DNA from: an uncultured Verrucomicrobiota bacterium
GTDB lineage: Bacteria > Verrucomicrobiota > Verrucomicrobiia > Limisphaerales > CAIQOK01
DNA: 64,000 bases
Reading direction: 5' to 3'
Assembly: GCA_903873415.1 (NCBI GenBank)
Contig: CAIQOK010000021.1
Location: forward strand, 1 to 64,000
The number at the start of each line of letters is the position of its first letter. Within the stretch, counting starts at the first letter, position 1. The notes beneath the pieces are model-generated. The model was not told the DNA's origin. It saw only the letters and a program-made list of their open reading frames with translations, and made no database searches. A program made the translations under genes and the position numbers. Of this stretch, positions 18,422 through 28,522 are shown piece after piece.

Positions 18422-21400
18422 ATGAATCGTCCGAAGTGGGTGACCACCCAGATTTCAAAAAAACGGCGATCAAACCCAACCCTCCTGGCACTTGGATGCT
18501 GTGTTTGGATGGTCCTGATGGGTGCTCTGCCCCAGCCTGGCTGGGCAGCCCCGGCAAAGGTGGATTTCAACCGCGACATTCGGTTGCTCCTCTCGGACAA
18601 CTGCTTGGCTTGTCATGGGCCCGACAGCGGCAAGCGCAAAGCCGGCCTGCGCCTTGATCTCAAAGAAGGCGCCTTAGCCAAACTGAAATCAGACAACTTC
18701 GCCATCGTCCCGGGCCATCCGGAAAAAAGCTCCCTCGTCGAGCGCATCCTCACCACGAACGAAGAAGATCACATGCCCCCAGCCAAGAGCGGCAAGAAGC
18801 TTACCCCGGCCCAAATCGACCTCCTGCGGCGCTGGGTGGCGCAGGGAGCGGAATGGAAACCCCACTGGTCATTCATCAAGCCCGAACGGCCACCCGCCCC
18901 GGCAGTGAAACTCAAAACCTGGCCCGGCAATCCGGTTGATTCCTTCATCTTGGCGCGTCTCGAAAAGGAAGGACTCAAACCCTCCAATCAAGCAGACAAA
19001 ACCACCCTTATCCGCCGTGTGACCTTCGATCTGACCGGCCTGCCACCCACGCCGGCCGAAGTGGACGCATTTCTGGCCGACCCGAGCCCCGAAGCCTACA
19101 ACCGGGTCGTGACTCGTCTCTTGAAATCTCCCCGCTACGGTGAACACGAGGCCCGCTATTGGCTGGATGTCGCCCGCTACGGAGACACACACGGGCTGCA
19201 CCTCGACAATGAGCGTTCCATGTGGCCCTATCGCGATTGGGTGGTGTCGGCCTTCAACCGGAATCTGCCCTTCGACCAATTCACCACCGAGCAGCTGGCC
19301 GGCGACCTGTTGCCCGAGGCGACCCGGGAACAACAAATTGCCAGCGGCTTCAACCGCTGCAATGTCAGCACCAGCGAGGGCGGAGCCATCGATGAAGAGT
19401 TTTATGTCCGCTACGGCGTCGACCGGACCGAAACCATGGCTACCGCCTGGCTGGGACTGACCGTCGGATGCGCCGTCTGCCACGATCACAAATATGACCC
19501 GATTTCGCAGCGGGAGTTTTACCAGCTATTCGCTTTCTTCAACAGCATGACCGATGCGGCCATGGACGGAAACGCGCTTCTCCCAGCACCAGTCTTGAAA
19601 CTACCCTCCGACGAACAGCAGAAAAAGATCAGGCAACTTGATGAGGCCATCCCCGGCGTGGAGAAAAGAATTGCCGCAGAACTGGCAAGGATCGACTACC
19701 ATGAACCCGACCCACGACCGGCCGCCACCAACCCACCCCAAGACTTTGTCTGGGTGGAAGATGCGTTTCCAGAAGGATCAACCCTTGAACCGGTCGGCGC
19801 GGCGACGCAATGGGTTGAAGGAGACCGCGTCTTCAGCGGCAAACGCGCTCTGATCCGCAGCGATGCCGGGCTGGCTCAGGACGTCTTCTCCGGTGCCGCC
19901 CAGCCTCTAACACCCGGCAAACAGGACAAGCTCTTTGTCCATGTTTATCTGGAGCCAACCAATCCGCCCAAGACCATCATGCTCCAACTGCACACCAGTG
20001 GGGGATGGACGCACCGGGCAAATTGGGGGGACGAAAACGCAATAGGCTGGGGGGAGAAAGGAACTCCAAGCAAATTGCTCATGGGGCAACTGCCCAAATC
20101 TGGCGTCTGGGTTCGACTGGAGGTGGACGCTGCAAAATTCGAATTTTCCGATGGCACCAAAGTGGATGGCATGGCCTTCACCCAATTCGGCGGCACGGTT
20201 CGCTGGGACAAAGCGGGAATCCAGAGCGGCGGGGGACAATTCGACCCGGCCTCCGAATCGTTGCTGGCGTGGGAGCAGCAGGAAGCAAGGCGGGACAAAT
20301 CCACAGCTCCAAAGGAAGTGCGGGAGGCGGTCAAACAAAAATCCGCAGACCGCAAGCCCGAGCAGGTTAAACTCATTCGCAATTACTATCTGGAACACAT
20401 TTACGAACCCAAGAGACTCATCTTCGCCCCGCTCCAAAAGGAGATCGCCGATCTGCGCGCCCAGCGCAGCATCCTTGAGCAATCCTTCACGGCCACTCTT
20501 GTGTCACACGAGATGGACAAGCCCCGAGGCGCCTTCATCCTTAAGCGAGGCCAGTACGACCAACATGGGGATGCCGTTATCCGAGGAGTGCCTTCGGTGC
20601 TGCCGGCGCTCAAGACCGGCGCCACCACCAACCGGCTCGATCTGGCGCGCTGGCTGGTTAGTCCGGAGCATCCCCTCACAGCCCGGGTCAGCATCAACCG
20701 TTTTTGGCAACAGTTTTTCGGCACAGGACTGGTGAAGACTGCCGGCGACTTCGGTGCCACCGGCGAGTGGCCATCCCACCCCGAATTGCTCGACTGGCTG
20801 GCGACCGAGTTCCTTCAGAGCGGCTGGGATGTGCGGCACATGATCCGGCTCATGGTCACCAGCGCCACTTACCGGCAGAGTTCGGCGGTAACACCGGCGC
20901 TGGTTCGAAGAGATCCCCAGAACCGGCTTCTGGCCCGCGGCCCCCGGTTCCGGCTGGATGCGGAGATGATCCGGGACAACGCGCTTTTTGTAAGCGGACT
21001 GCTGGTGGAAAAACAGGGCGGGCACAGTGTCAAGCCCTATCAGCCGCCCGGCATCTGGGAAGCGGTGGGCTACACCACCAGCAACACCGCAAAGTTTGAG
21101 CAGGATCATGGGGAAGCCCTTTATCGCCGCAGCCTCTACACCTTCTGGAAGCGCACCGCAGCACCGCCTTTCCTGACCACCTTCGACGCACCGTCACGGG
21201 AAAAATACTGCACACGTCGCGAGCGGACCGACACGCCGCTTCAGGCGCTCGTCACCATGAACGATCCCCAATACGTCGAAGCAGCCCGACAGCTTGGAAC
21301 CAGAATGATCGGGCACGACATCGATGCCGGCCGGCGCTTGGATTTCGGATTTAGGGTGGTAACCGCCCGGATGCCCTCCCGCTTCGAGAAGGCTGTGCTG

Positions 21401-21577
21401 AGCGAAGCGTTGAATAAATATCTTGCGCGCTACCGCAAAGACGCAGATGCGGCTGCAAAGCTGCTTTCCGTGGGGGAATCGCCTGTGAGTGAAAAGCTCA
21501 ACAAACCCGAGCTGGCCGCCTACACGATGATGGGCAGTCTGCTGCTTAACCTCGATGAAACGCTGAATAAAAACTGA
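18422..21577 (+). CDS. PSCyt1/DUF1549/DUF1553 (PSD1) protein, first copy
   Basis: A 1051-aa planctomycete-type cytochrome protein. After a signal peptide (to about residue 43, ending GWA) it has the PSCyt1 haem motif CLACH at 61-65, a DUF1549 (PSCyt2) region (about 165-375; LTGLPPTPAEVDAFLADPS, ARYWLDVARYGD), a variable middle part with a concanavalin-like beta segment (about 430-600), and the C-terminal DUF1553/PSD1 region (about 720-1040; PSHPELLDWLATEF, TYRQSS). The domain set and order are typical. Such genes are nearly always next to a DUF1501 gene, as here. The biochemical role is unknown; a periplasmic haem-dependent oxidation of carbohydrate is the usual proposal. Confidence 0.88.
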   Translation: MNRPKWVTTQISKKRRSNPTLLALGCCVWMVLMGALPQPGWAAPAKVDFNRDIRLLLSDNCLACHGPDSGKRKAGLRLDLKEGALAKLKSDNFAIVPGHPEKSSLVERILTTNEEDHMPPAKSGKKLTPAQIDLLRRWVAQGAEWKPHWSFIKPERPPAPAVKLKTWPGNPVDSFILARLEKEGLKPSNQADKTTLIRRVTFDLTGLPPTPAEVDAFLADPSPEAYNRVVTRLLKSPRYGEHEARYWLDVARYGDTHGLHLDNERSMWPYRDWVVSAFNRNLPFDQFTTEQLAGDLLPEATREQQIASGFNRCNVSTSEGGAIDEEFYVRYGVDRTETMATAWLGLTVGCAVCHDHKYDPISQREFYQLFAFFNSMTDAAMDGNALLPAPVLKLPSDEQQKKIRQLDEAIPGVEKRIAAELARIDYHEPDPRPAATNPPQDFVWVEDAFPEGSTLEPVGAATQWVEGDRVFSGKRALIRSDAGLAQDVFSGAAQPLTPGKQDKLFVHVYLEPTNPPKTIMLQLHTSGGWTHRANWGDENAIGWGEKGTPSKLLMGQLPKSGVWVRLEVDAAKFEFSDGTKVDGMAFTQFGGTVRWDKAGIQSGGGQFDPASESLLAWEQQEARRDKSTAPKEVREAVKQKSADRKPEQVKLIRNYYLEHIYEPKRLIFAPLQKEIADLRAQRSILEQSFTATLVSHEMDKPRGAFILKRGQYDQHGDAVIRGVPSVLPALKTGATTNRLDLARWLVSPEHPLTARVSINRFWQQFFGTGLVKTAGDFGATGEWPSHPELLDWLATEFLQSGWDVRHMIRLMVTSATYRQSSAVTPALVRRDPQNRLLARGPRFRLDAEMIRDNALFVSGLLVEKQGGHSVKPYQPPGIWEAVGYTTSNTAKFEQDHGEALYRRSLYTFWKRTAAPPFLTTFDAPSREKYCTRRERTDTPLQALVTMNDPQYVEAARQLGTRMIGHDIDAGRRLDFGFRVVTARMPSRFEKAVLSEALNKYLARYRKDADAAAKLLSVGESPVSEKLNKPELAAYTMMGSLLLNLDETLNKN

Positions 21578-21662
21578 AAAAGCATTTGGCAAGAACCCTC
21601 TCCCATCCTGATTTCGAAAAAGCTGCCGCTGAGTCACGTTAAACAGAATATTGAACACTCCC

Positions 21663-23138
21663 ATGAACCCGATTCACGAACGACTTCAACAGATCAGCCG
21701 CCGCCATTTCTTCAAGAGCACGGGCCTGGCCGCCGGACGCATCGCCTTGGCGGGAATGATGCTTCCCGAACTGGCTCAGGCTGCGGCAAAAATCAAACCG
21801 GGCCTCCGTTCGCATCCGGCCCTGCCGGGGCTCCCCCACTTCGCCCCAAAAGCCAAGCGCCTGATCTACCTTTTCATGAACGGCGGACCGTCCCAGATGG
21901 ATCTCTTGGATTACAAGCCGAGCCTTTCCAAGATTTATGACACAGACCTGCCCGAGTCGATCCGCAATGGCCAGCGCCTGACGACGATGACCAGCGGACA
22001 GACCCGCTTCCCTATCGCGCCGTCGAAATACAATTTCAAGCAATACGGCAAATCGGGCGCCTGGTTCAGCGAACTCCTGCCACACACGGCTAAAGTCGCC
22101 GACGATATCGCCGTGATCAGATCGGTCCATACCGAAGCGATCAACCACGATCCGGCCGTCACGTTCATCCAGACCGGCAACCAGATTCCGGGCAAGCCCA
22201 GCCTCGGCTCATGGCTTAGCTATGGTCTGGGCAGCGAGTGCGACAATCTCCCCGCCTTTGTCGTCATGACTCCCAGCTGGACCGCAAAACGCGATGCCCA
22301 GGCACTCTACCAGCGCCTCTGGGAGGCGGGATTCCTGCCAACCAAGCACGCCGGCGTATCCCTGCGGTCCAAGGGCGATTCTGTTCTGTATCTCAACAAC
22401 CCGCCTGGAGTGAGTCCGGACGGACGACGCGACATGCTCGATGCGCTGGCAAAGATTAATGCCGCAGAATATCAGAGGATTGGCGATCCGGAGATCAACA
22501 CCCGCATTGCCCAATACGAAATGGCGTTCCGCATGCAGACCTCTGTGCCTGATCTGACCAGCATCAAGAATGAATCCAAGGCCACGCTCGATCTTTACGG
22601 ACCGGAGGTGGTGATTCCCGGGACCTTCGCCCACAGCGCCCTGATGGCTCGCCGGCTGGCCGAGCGCGGTGTCCGCTGCATCGAACTGTTTCATCGCGAA
22701 TGGGACCATCACGGCGATCTCCAACGCGATCTGCCCCTGCAATGCCGCGATGTGGACCAGGCCTGCTACGGCCTGATCACTGATTTGAAAAACCGCGGCA
22801 TGCTGGATGAAACATTGGTGGTATGGGGTGGCGAGTTCGGACGCACCGTCTATTGCCAGGGCGCACTGAGCCGGGAAAGCTACGGTCGCGACCATCATCC
22901 CCGCTGCTTCACCATGTGGATGGCCGGAGGCGGCATCAAGGGCGGCACCGTCTACGGCGAAACGGATGATTTCAGCTATAACATTGTCAAAGATCCGGTC
23001 CACATCCGCGACCTCAACGCCACCATCCTGCACTGCCTTGGCATCAACCACAGCCAGCTGACTTATAAATTCCAAGGTCTCGATCAACGCCTGACCGGCG
23101 TCGAGGAGGCAAACCCGGTGCAGGGAATCCTTGTCTAG
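21663..23138 (+). CDS. Tat-exported DUF1501 protein, first copy
   Basis: A 491-aa protein of the DUF1501 family, which belongs to the alkaline phosphatase/sulfatase fold superfamily. The N-terminus has a twin-arginine signal ([10 protein letters not shown]), so it is probably folded in the cytoplasm around a cofactor or metal and exported. Visible family features are [16 protein letters not shown], the WGGEFGR segment and [17 protein letters not shown] near the C-terminus. I chose ATG 21663 over the TTG at 21651 because it gives the usual Tat leader. It follows the PSD1 gene by 85 bp and precedes the second PSD1 gene by 27 bp. Enzymatic activity is not established for the family. Confidence 0.9.
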   Translation: MNPIHERLQQISRRHFFKSTGLAAGRIALAGMMLPELAQAAAKIKPGLRSHPALPGLPHFAPKAKRLIYLFMNGGPSQMDLLDYKPSLSKIYDTDLPESIRNGQRLTTMTSGQTRFPIAPSKYNFKQYGKSGAWFSELLPHTAKVADDIAVIRSVHTEAINHDPAVTFIQTGNQIPGKPSLGSWLSYGLGSECDNLPAFVVMTPSWTAKRDAQALYQRLWEAGFLPTKHAGVSLRSKGDSVLYLNNPPGVSPDGRRDMLDALAKINAAEYQRIGDPEINTRIAQYEMAFRMQTSVPDLTSIKNESKATLDLYGPEVVIPGTFAHSALMARRLAERGVRCIELFHREWDHHGDLQRDLPLQCRDVDQACYGLITDLKNRGMLDETLVVWGGEFGRTVYCQGALSRESYGRDHHPRCFTMWMAGGGIKGGTVYGETDDFSYNIVKDPVHIRDLNATILHCLGINHSQLTYKFQGLDQRLTGVEEANPVQGILV

Positions 23139-23165
23139 AGTCGGCTAACCCGACAAATTCAAACC

Positions 23166-26100
23166 ATGAAACTCCGGGTTGTGAATCAGCAGCTAAAGCG
23201 TTTGGCTCCGGCCGACTTTATCTCGGGCGTTTTGAAGCGCCGGATTTTCGCACCCGGCGCCTGCTCCCTCATTCTTCTGGCGGCTGGTGTGGCATCAGCG
23301 GCAACAGCCAAGGTCGATTTCAGCAGCGAGGTCCGCCCTATTCTGGCAGGACATTGTTTCAAATGCCATGGCCCCGACGAGGTGGCTCGTAAAGCCAAGC
23401 TCCGTCTGGATATCAGGGAGGAAGCGCTCAAGCCGGCTAAGTCGGGGGAGGTCGCTATTTTTCCCGGAAAGATGGACAAGAGCGAACTGGTTGCCCGTGT
23501 TTCCAGCACTAATGAGGATGACATCATGCCCCCGCCGGCAATGAAAAAACCTCTCACTCCCGAGGAGAAAAATGTTTTGAAACGCTGGATCGCCCAAGGC
23601 GCCGAATACAAACCGCACTGGGCTTTTGTCGCCCCCAAGCAGTCCCAGCTCCCCAAGGTCCATGACAAGAGCTGGCCAAAAAGCCCCGTGGATCATTTTG
23701 TTCTGGCTCGATTGGAGAAAGAAGGCCTGAAACCATCAGCTCCGGCTGACAAATACACTCTGGTCCGCCGCGTCTATCTGGATCTCATCGGACTGCCCCC
23801 CACTCCGATGCAGGCCGATACTTTTGTAAAGGACGCCTCGCCCAAGGCCTATGAGCAACTGGTAGACGGCTTGTTGGATTCGCCTCACTACGGTGAACGA
23901 TGGGCTCGACGCTGGCTCGACCTGGCCCGCTATGCGGACACCAACGGCTATGAGAAGGACCGCGAGCGCTCCATCTGGCCCTGGCGCGACTGGGTGATCA
24001 ACGCTCTTAACCGGGATCTGCCTTTCAACCAATTCACGGTCGAACAGCTGGCCGGCGACCTGCTCCCCGGCGCAACGCAGGACCAGATCATTGCCACAGG
24101 CCTGCATCGCAACACCATGCTCAACGAGGAGGGCGGCATTGATCCTCTGGAATATCGCTTCTATGCAATGGTGGACCGGGTGCATGTAACCTCCACGGCA
24201 TGGTTAGGCCTGACGATGGCCTGCGCCCAATGCCACACCCATAAATACGATCCCATCCAGCACACCGAGTATTACCGGTTCATGGCCTGCCTGAACAATG
24301 CCGACGAACCGCGCATGGACGTGGTAAACCCTCAGATTGGCGAAAAGCGCAAAGAACTCCTGACGCGGATCGCAGCTCTCGAATCCGAACTGCCCAACAA
24401 ATTCCCCATGGAATCCGGGGTGACCTGGCAGATACCAGGAGCGGTCGAGTTTGAATCCAAGAACGGCTCCGAGGCCCGGTTCCTGGATGACGGCTCCGTG
24501 CGCATCTCCGGCACCGGACCGGAAACGGATGTTTACACCATCAAGTTCACTCCGGCGGCACAGCACCTGACCCACCTCCAGCTTGAGGCCCTGCCGGACG
24601 ACGGCGTTGTCAACGGCGGCCCCGGTCGCAGCGGGTCGGGTAATTTCGTTCTCAGTGAAGTGAAACTTGAAGTCGTGGATGCCGGTTCGGAAAGGGCGGT
24701 GCGCAAGGCCAGGTTTTCCAAAGCAGAAGCCGATTTCTCCCAGGATGGATTCAAGGTCGAATCAGCCATCGATGGGAAAACAAATACCGGCTGGGGTATC
24801 GCCGGATCGCCCGGAAGCTCGAAGCATCGCCATGCCATTTTCACACTGGCCGAACCGCTGGAACTCAAGGAAACATCCACTGTCGTGGTCCGTCTGATTC
24901 AAAGTTACGGGTCTCATCACACGCTGGGCCGCTTCCGTTTAAGCCTCGGACGTCAATTGGCAGACCCCGCCTTTACCGAGCAGCATCGGCACGAACTGCG
25001 CGATCAGAAGTGCGTAGAATGGCTGGAAAAACACTTGCCCTCGGCCAACAACTGGACCCAACTCCGCCCTGCCACCGCCACCGCCACATCGCCAACACTG
25101 ACAGTCCAGGAGGACAATTCCATCTTCGCCGGCGGGGACTTCACCAAGAACGACACCTACACCCTCAAATTCCGCAATCTGCCTTCGGGTCTGAAAGCGG
25201 TGCGGCTGGAGATGATGCCTGATGACCGCCTGCCCAATAATGGCCCTGGATCCGTCAGCTACGAAGGACCGGAAGGGGACTTCTGGCTGTCCACCTTCAA
25301 GGTGAAGGCCGACGCCCGGTCTATCACCCTTACCAATGCCTCGGAAAGTTTTGCCAACGGTGGAAACAATGCGGCCAAGGCCATCGACGACGATCTGCAG
25401 AGCGGCTGGTCCGTCAATGGCGGACAGGGCAAGACACACAATGCGGTGTTCCAATTCACCGAAGGCGTCACCAGCACCAATGAACTGCAGCTCGATCTGA
25501 TCTGTGAAAAATACCATGCCGCCGGGCTGGGCAGGTTCAGGATTTGGGTGAGTACCGACGACCACGCCAAAGCATCCGCCTTGAGCAATGAGGCTGTCGC
25601 CATTCTCGCCGGCCATAAGGATGCGGCCTGGTTGCGCGGGCTTTTCACCAACACGAATAGCGCCGCCGATCAACGCGCTGTTTTGCTGAATGAGTTTGTC
25701 CGGCTCTCCCCCGCATTCTCCGGTCCGCGCCGGGGGATTGAAAACCTGCGCGGGCAATTGCCCAAATTCCCCACCACTCTCGTGATGCAGGAGCGGCCGG
25801 CCGGACACGAGCGGACCACCTTCCGCCATAATCGCGGCGACTTCCTCCAGCCAAAGGAGGCGGTGACAGCGGGTGTGCCGTCATTCCTGCCGCCCCTGCC
25901 CGAAAACGCTCCGAAGAACCGGCTGGCTCTCGCTCAGTGGCTCGTCTCCGGAGCCAACCCCCTCACGGGCCGCGTGGTGATGAATCGCCACTGGGAAGCG
26001 CTCTTCGGGCGCGGCCTTGTCCGGACCACCGAGGATTTCGGATTCCAAGGGGAGCTCCCTTCCCATCCGGAGTTGCTGGACTGGCTGGCTGTGGAGTTTG

Positions 26101-26840
26101 TGAAACAGGGCTGGTCGCAGAAAAAAATGCTCAAGCTCCTCGTCATGAGTGCCACCTACCAACAATCCAGCGTCGTCACACCGGAGCTGCTGGAGCGCGA
26201 TCCGCTCAACATCCTTTTGACCCGTGGCCCGCGGTTGAGGCTCGAGGCGGAGATGGTGCGAGACTCGGCCTTGCTCGCCAGCGGACTGCTCTCCGAAAAA
26301 CTGGGCGGCCCCAGCGTCTACCCACCGCAACCTTCCGGAGTTACTTCCGAAGGCACCTACGGCGCATTGAACTGGGCGACCAGCACCGGTCCCGACCGCT
26401 ATCGGCGAGGCCTCTACACTTTTGCCAAACGCACGGCACCCTACGCCATGACGGCCACATTCGATGGCCCCAGCGGCGAGGCCTGCCTGGCCCGCCGCGA
26501 TCGCTCCAATACCCCCCTCCAAGCTCTGAGCCTGCTCAATGACACCGTCTTCATGGAATGCGCCCGGGCATTGGGCCAGGCAGCCACCGGAACAGGCGGC
26601 GGCGACGAAGCCCGCGTTGAATTCATCTTCCGCAGATGCCTGACCCGTCCGCCCTCGGCCGAGGAGCAGACAAGGCTGCTTCGTTTTTATCAGACACAAC
26701 TTGCCCGCTTTGCAAGCGGAGAATTGAAAGCGTCAGAAATACTCGATGCCGGAACCGGCGACCGCCTTAATGAGCAGGCCGCTTGGACCACCTTGGCCCG
26801 TATCCTGTTGAACCTCGACGAAACCGTCACCAAGAGCTGA
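23166..26840 (+). CDS. PSCyt1/DUF1549/DUF1553 (PSD1) protein with duplicated insert, second copy
   Basis: A 1224-aa relative of the gene at 18422. It has the haem motif CFKCH at 64-68, DUF1549 (about 170-375; LIGLPPTPMQADTF, ARRWLDLARYAD) and DUF1553 (about 905-1215; PSHPELLDWLAVEF, TYQQSS). It is longer because the middle carries two similar domains of roughly 190-200 aa: one near 405-610 (TWQIPGAVEFESKNG, ALPDDGVVNGGPG, TNTGWGIAG) and one near 620-815 (MMPDDRLPNNGPG, QSGWSVNGG). Their alternating 'PDD...NGGPG' and 'DG/DD...SGW' patterns resemble discoidin-like carbohydrate-binding folds and look like an internal tandem duplication. The next gene, a DUF1501 protein, begins 6 bp after the stop. 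Confidence 0.88.
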   Translation: MKLRVVNQQLKRLAPADFISGVLKRRIFAPGACSLILLAAGVASAATAKVDFSSEVRPILAGHCFKCHGPDEVARKAKLRLDIREEALKPAKSGEVAIFPGKMDKSELVARVSSTNEDDIMPPPAMKKPLTPEEKNVLKRWIAQGAEYKPHWAFVAPKQSQLPKVHDKSWPKSPVDHFVLARLEKEGLKPSAPADKYTLVRRVYLDLIGLPPTPMQADTFVKDASPKAYEQLVDGLLDSPHYGERWARRWLDLARYADTNGYEKDRERSIWPWRDWVINALNRDLPFNQFTVEQLAGDLLPGATQDQIIATGLHRNTMLNEEGGIDPLEYRFYAMVDRVHVTSTAWLGLTMACAQCHTHKYDPIQHTEYYRFMACLNNADEPRMDVVNPQIGEKRKELLTRIAALESELPNKFPMESGVTWQIPGAVEFESKNGSEARFLDDGSVRISGTGPETDVYTIKFTPAAQHLTHLQLEALPDDGVVNGGPGRSGSGNFVLSEVKLEVVDAGSERAVRKARFSKAEADFSQDGFKVESAIDGKTNTGWGIAGSPGSSKHRHAIFTLAEPLELKETSTVVVRLIQSYGSHHTLGRFRLSLGRQLADPAFTEQHRHELRDQKCVEWLEKHLPSANNWTQLRPATATATSPTLTVQEDNSIFAGGDFTKNDTYTLKFRNLPSGLKAVRLEMMPDDRLPNNGPGSVSYEGPEGDFWLSTFKVKADARSITLTNASESFANGGNNAAKAIDDDLQSGWSVNGGQGKTHNAVFQFTEGVTSTNELQLDLICEKYHAAGLGRFRIWVSTDDHAKASALSNEAVAILAGHKDAAWLRGLFTNTNSAADQRAVLLNEFVRLSPAFSGPRRGIENLRGQLPKFPTTLVMQERPAGHERTTFRHNRGDFLQPKEAVTAGVPSFLPPLPENAPKNRLALAQWLVSGANPLTGRVVMNRHWEALFGRGLVRTTEDFGFQGELPSHPELLDWLAVEFVKQGWSQKKMLKLLVMSATYQQSSVVTPELLERDPLNILLTRGPRLRLEAEMVRDSALLASGLLSEKLGGPSVYPPQPSGVTSEGTYGALNWATSTGPDRYRRGLYTFAKRTAPYAMTATFDGPSGEACLARRDRSNTPLQALSLLNDTVFMECARALGQAATGTGGGDEARVEFIFRRCLTRPPSAEEQTRLLRFYQTQLARFASGELKASEILDAGTGDRLNEQAAWTTLARILLNLDETVTKS

Positions 26841-26846
26841 AATTTT

Positions 26847-28307
26847 ATGAGCTGTCACGACCATCTCTATGCCTGCAGCACGCCGCGCCTGAATTCGCGC
26901 CGCTGGTTTTTAAAGGAATGCGGACTCGGACTTGGCAAAGTGGCCCTGGCCTCAATGCTCACCGATGCCTTCAGCTCGAAACTCTTGGCGACGCCAGCCT
27001 CGGCCAGTGAGGCGCTCAAGCCGCGCGCCCCTCATTTTCCCGGCAAGGCCAAGCACGTCATTCACCTTTTCATGGCCGGCGCCCCCAGCCAACTCGACCT
27101 GTTTGATTACAAGCCGGAGCTGGCCAAGCTCCAAGGCAAACCTTTACCGCCCTCCGTCATCGCCGGCCAGCGCTACGCATTCATCCGCTCCGACGCCGCA
27201 GTGCTGGGACCACAGTTCAAATTCGGCCGACACGGAAAGTCCGGAGCCGAAATCTCCGAGGCCCTTCCGCATCTTGCGGGTGTGGTGGACGACATCTGCA
27301 TGATCAAGTCGATGAAGACGGAGCAGTTCAACCATGCGCCTGGCCAGATTTTCCTCAACACAGGTTTTGCCCAGCCCGGCCGCCCCAGTCTTGGTTCCTG
27401 GGCCCTCTACGGACTGGGCAGCGAATCCCAGGATCTCCCCGCCTATGTTGTCATGTCCACCGGCGGTGGTGTCAGCGGTGGCTCGGCCAACTGGTCCAGT
27501 GGTTTCATGCCCTCTCTCTACGCCGGCGTCCGCTTCCGAAACCAAGGCGATCCCATCCTCGACGTCACCAGTCCCAAGGGCGTGGATCCCAAGCTTCAGC
27601 GGGCATCGCTGGATTTGATTGAAGAGATGAATCATGCGCGGCTGGGGATCGTAGGGGATCCGGAAATTGAATCGCGCATCGCCTCCTACGAAATGGCCTA
27701 TCGCCTCCAGAGTTCCGCGCCGGATCTTATGGATCTCAAAAAGGAGAGCAAGGAGACGCTCGACATGTATGGCTGCGATCCCGACAAGCCGAGTTTCGCC
27801 CGGGCCTGCCTGCTGGCCCGGCGGATGATCGAACGCGGCGTCCGTTTCGTGAACATCTACCACGAAGGCTGGGACGCGCACTCCGATGTGGTTGGAAATC
27901 TGAAGAGTAATTGCGCCGCCACCGACAAGGCCTCCGCCGCTTTGGTGAAGGATCTCAAGCAACGCGGGTTGCTCGATGAAACCCTGGTGATCTGGGGCGG
28001 GGAATTCGGACGCACGCCGATGGTGGAGAGCAATGTGGCTCTGGGCCGCAGTCTGGGCCGGGATCATCATCCGGCTGCCTTCACCATGTGGATGGCGGGC
28101 GGCGGAATCAAAGCCGGACTCACCCACGGCGCCACGGATGAGATGGGCTTCCACGTCGTTCAGGACGAGGTTCAGATCTACGATTTACAGGCAACAATCC
28201 TTCATTGTCTGGGCTTTGATCATGAACGATTGACCTACACTTATCAGGGAAGGCAGTTCCGCCTTACGGATGTGCACGGCAAGGTGGTCAAAGCAATACT
28301 GGCCTGA
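26847..28307 (+). CDS. Tat-exported DUF1501 protein, second copy
   Basis: A 486-aa paralogue of the gene at 21663, with the same order of segments: a twin-arginine signal [36 protein letters not shown] and [17 protein letters not shown]. The leader before the arginine pair is longer than usual (17 residues) and includes two cysteines. It starts 6 bp after the second PSD1 gene, so the two are surely cotranscribed. Having two separate PSD1-DUF1501 pairs in tandem suggests two substrates or two forms of one substrate. Confidence 0.9.
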   Translation: MSCHDHLYACSTPRLNSRRWFLKECGLGLGKVALASMLTDAFSSKLLATPASASEALKPRAPHFPGKAKHVIHLFMAGAPSQLDLFDYKPELAKLQGKPLPPSVIAGQRYAFIRSDAAVLGPQFKFGRHGKSGAEISEALPHLAGVVDDICMIKSMKTEQFNHAPGQIFLNTGFAQPGRPSLGSWALYGLGSESQDLPAYVVMSTGGGVSGGSANWSSGFMPSLYAGVRFRNQGDPILDVTSPKGVDPKLQRASLDLIEEMNHARLGIVGDPEIESRIASYEMAYRLQSSAPDLMDLKKESKETLDMYGCDPDKPSFARACLLARRMIERGVRFVNIYHEGWDAHSDVVGNLKSNCAATDKASAALVKDLKQRGLLDETLVIWGGEFGRTPMVESNVALGRSLGRDHHPAAFTMWMAGGGIKAGLTHGATDEMGFHVVQDEVQIYDLQATILHCLGFDHERLTYTYQGRQFRLTDVHGKVVKAILA

Positions 28308-28401
28308 ACATCACTTTGGACGAGTAAAGCCCGGTTTGCAAAGCTGGAACGCAACCTCCCTAAACAATCAATCCGGATTGAAATCCTTTTGTCCAGATGG
28401 T

Positions 28402-28429
28402 CCTCAGCCCTTTCCCTTTTGGGCTGAGG
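28402..28429. terminator. hairpin after the DUF1501 gene
   Basis: A 9-bp stem CCTCAGCCC / GGGCTGAGG with a pyrimidine-rich 10-nt loop, 95 bp after the stop. There is no T run after it. It separates the redox block from the glycan block and may be a terminator or a 5' regulatory hairpin of the following gene. Confidence 0.35.
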
Positions 28430-28522
28430 CACGGTGAGGTTGTCAGCCTTGGGTTTGAAAGGTCGCCATGAGGTTTCGAGGAAGCTTGATTGCCGGCAAA
28501 AAACACGTGAACCACCAACAAA

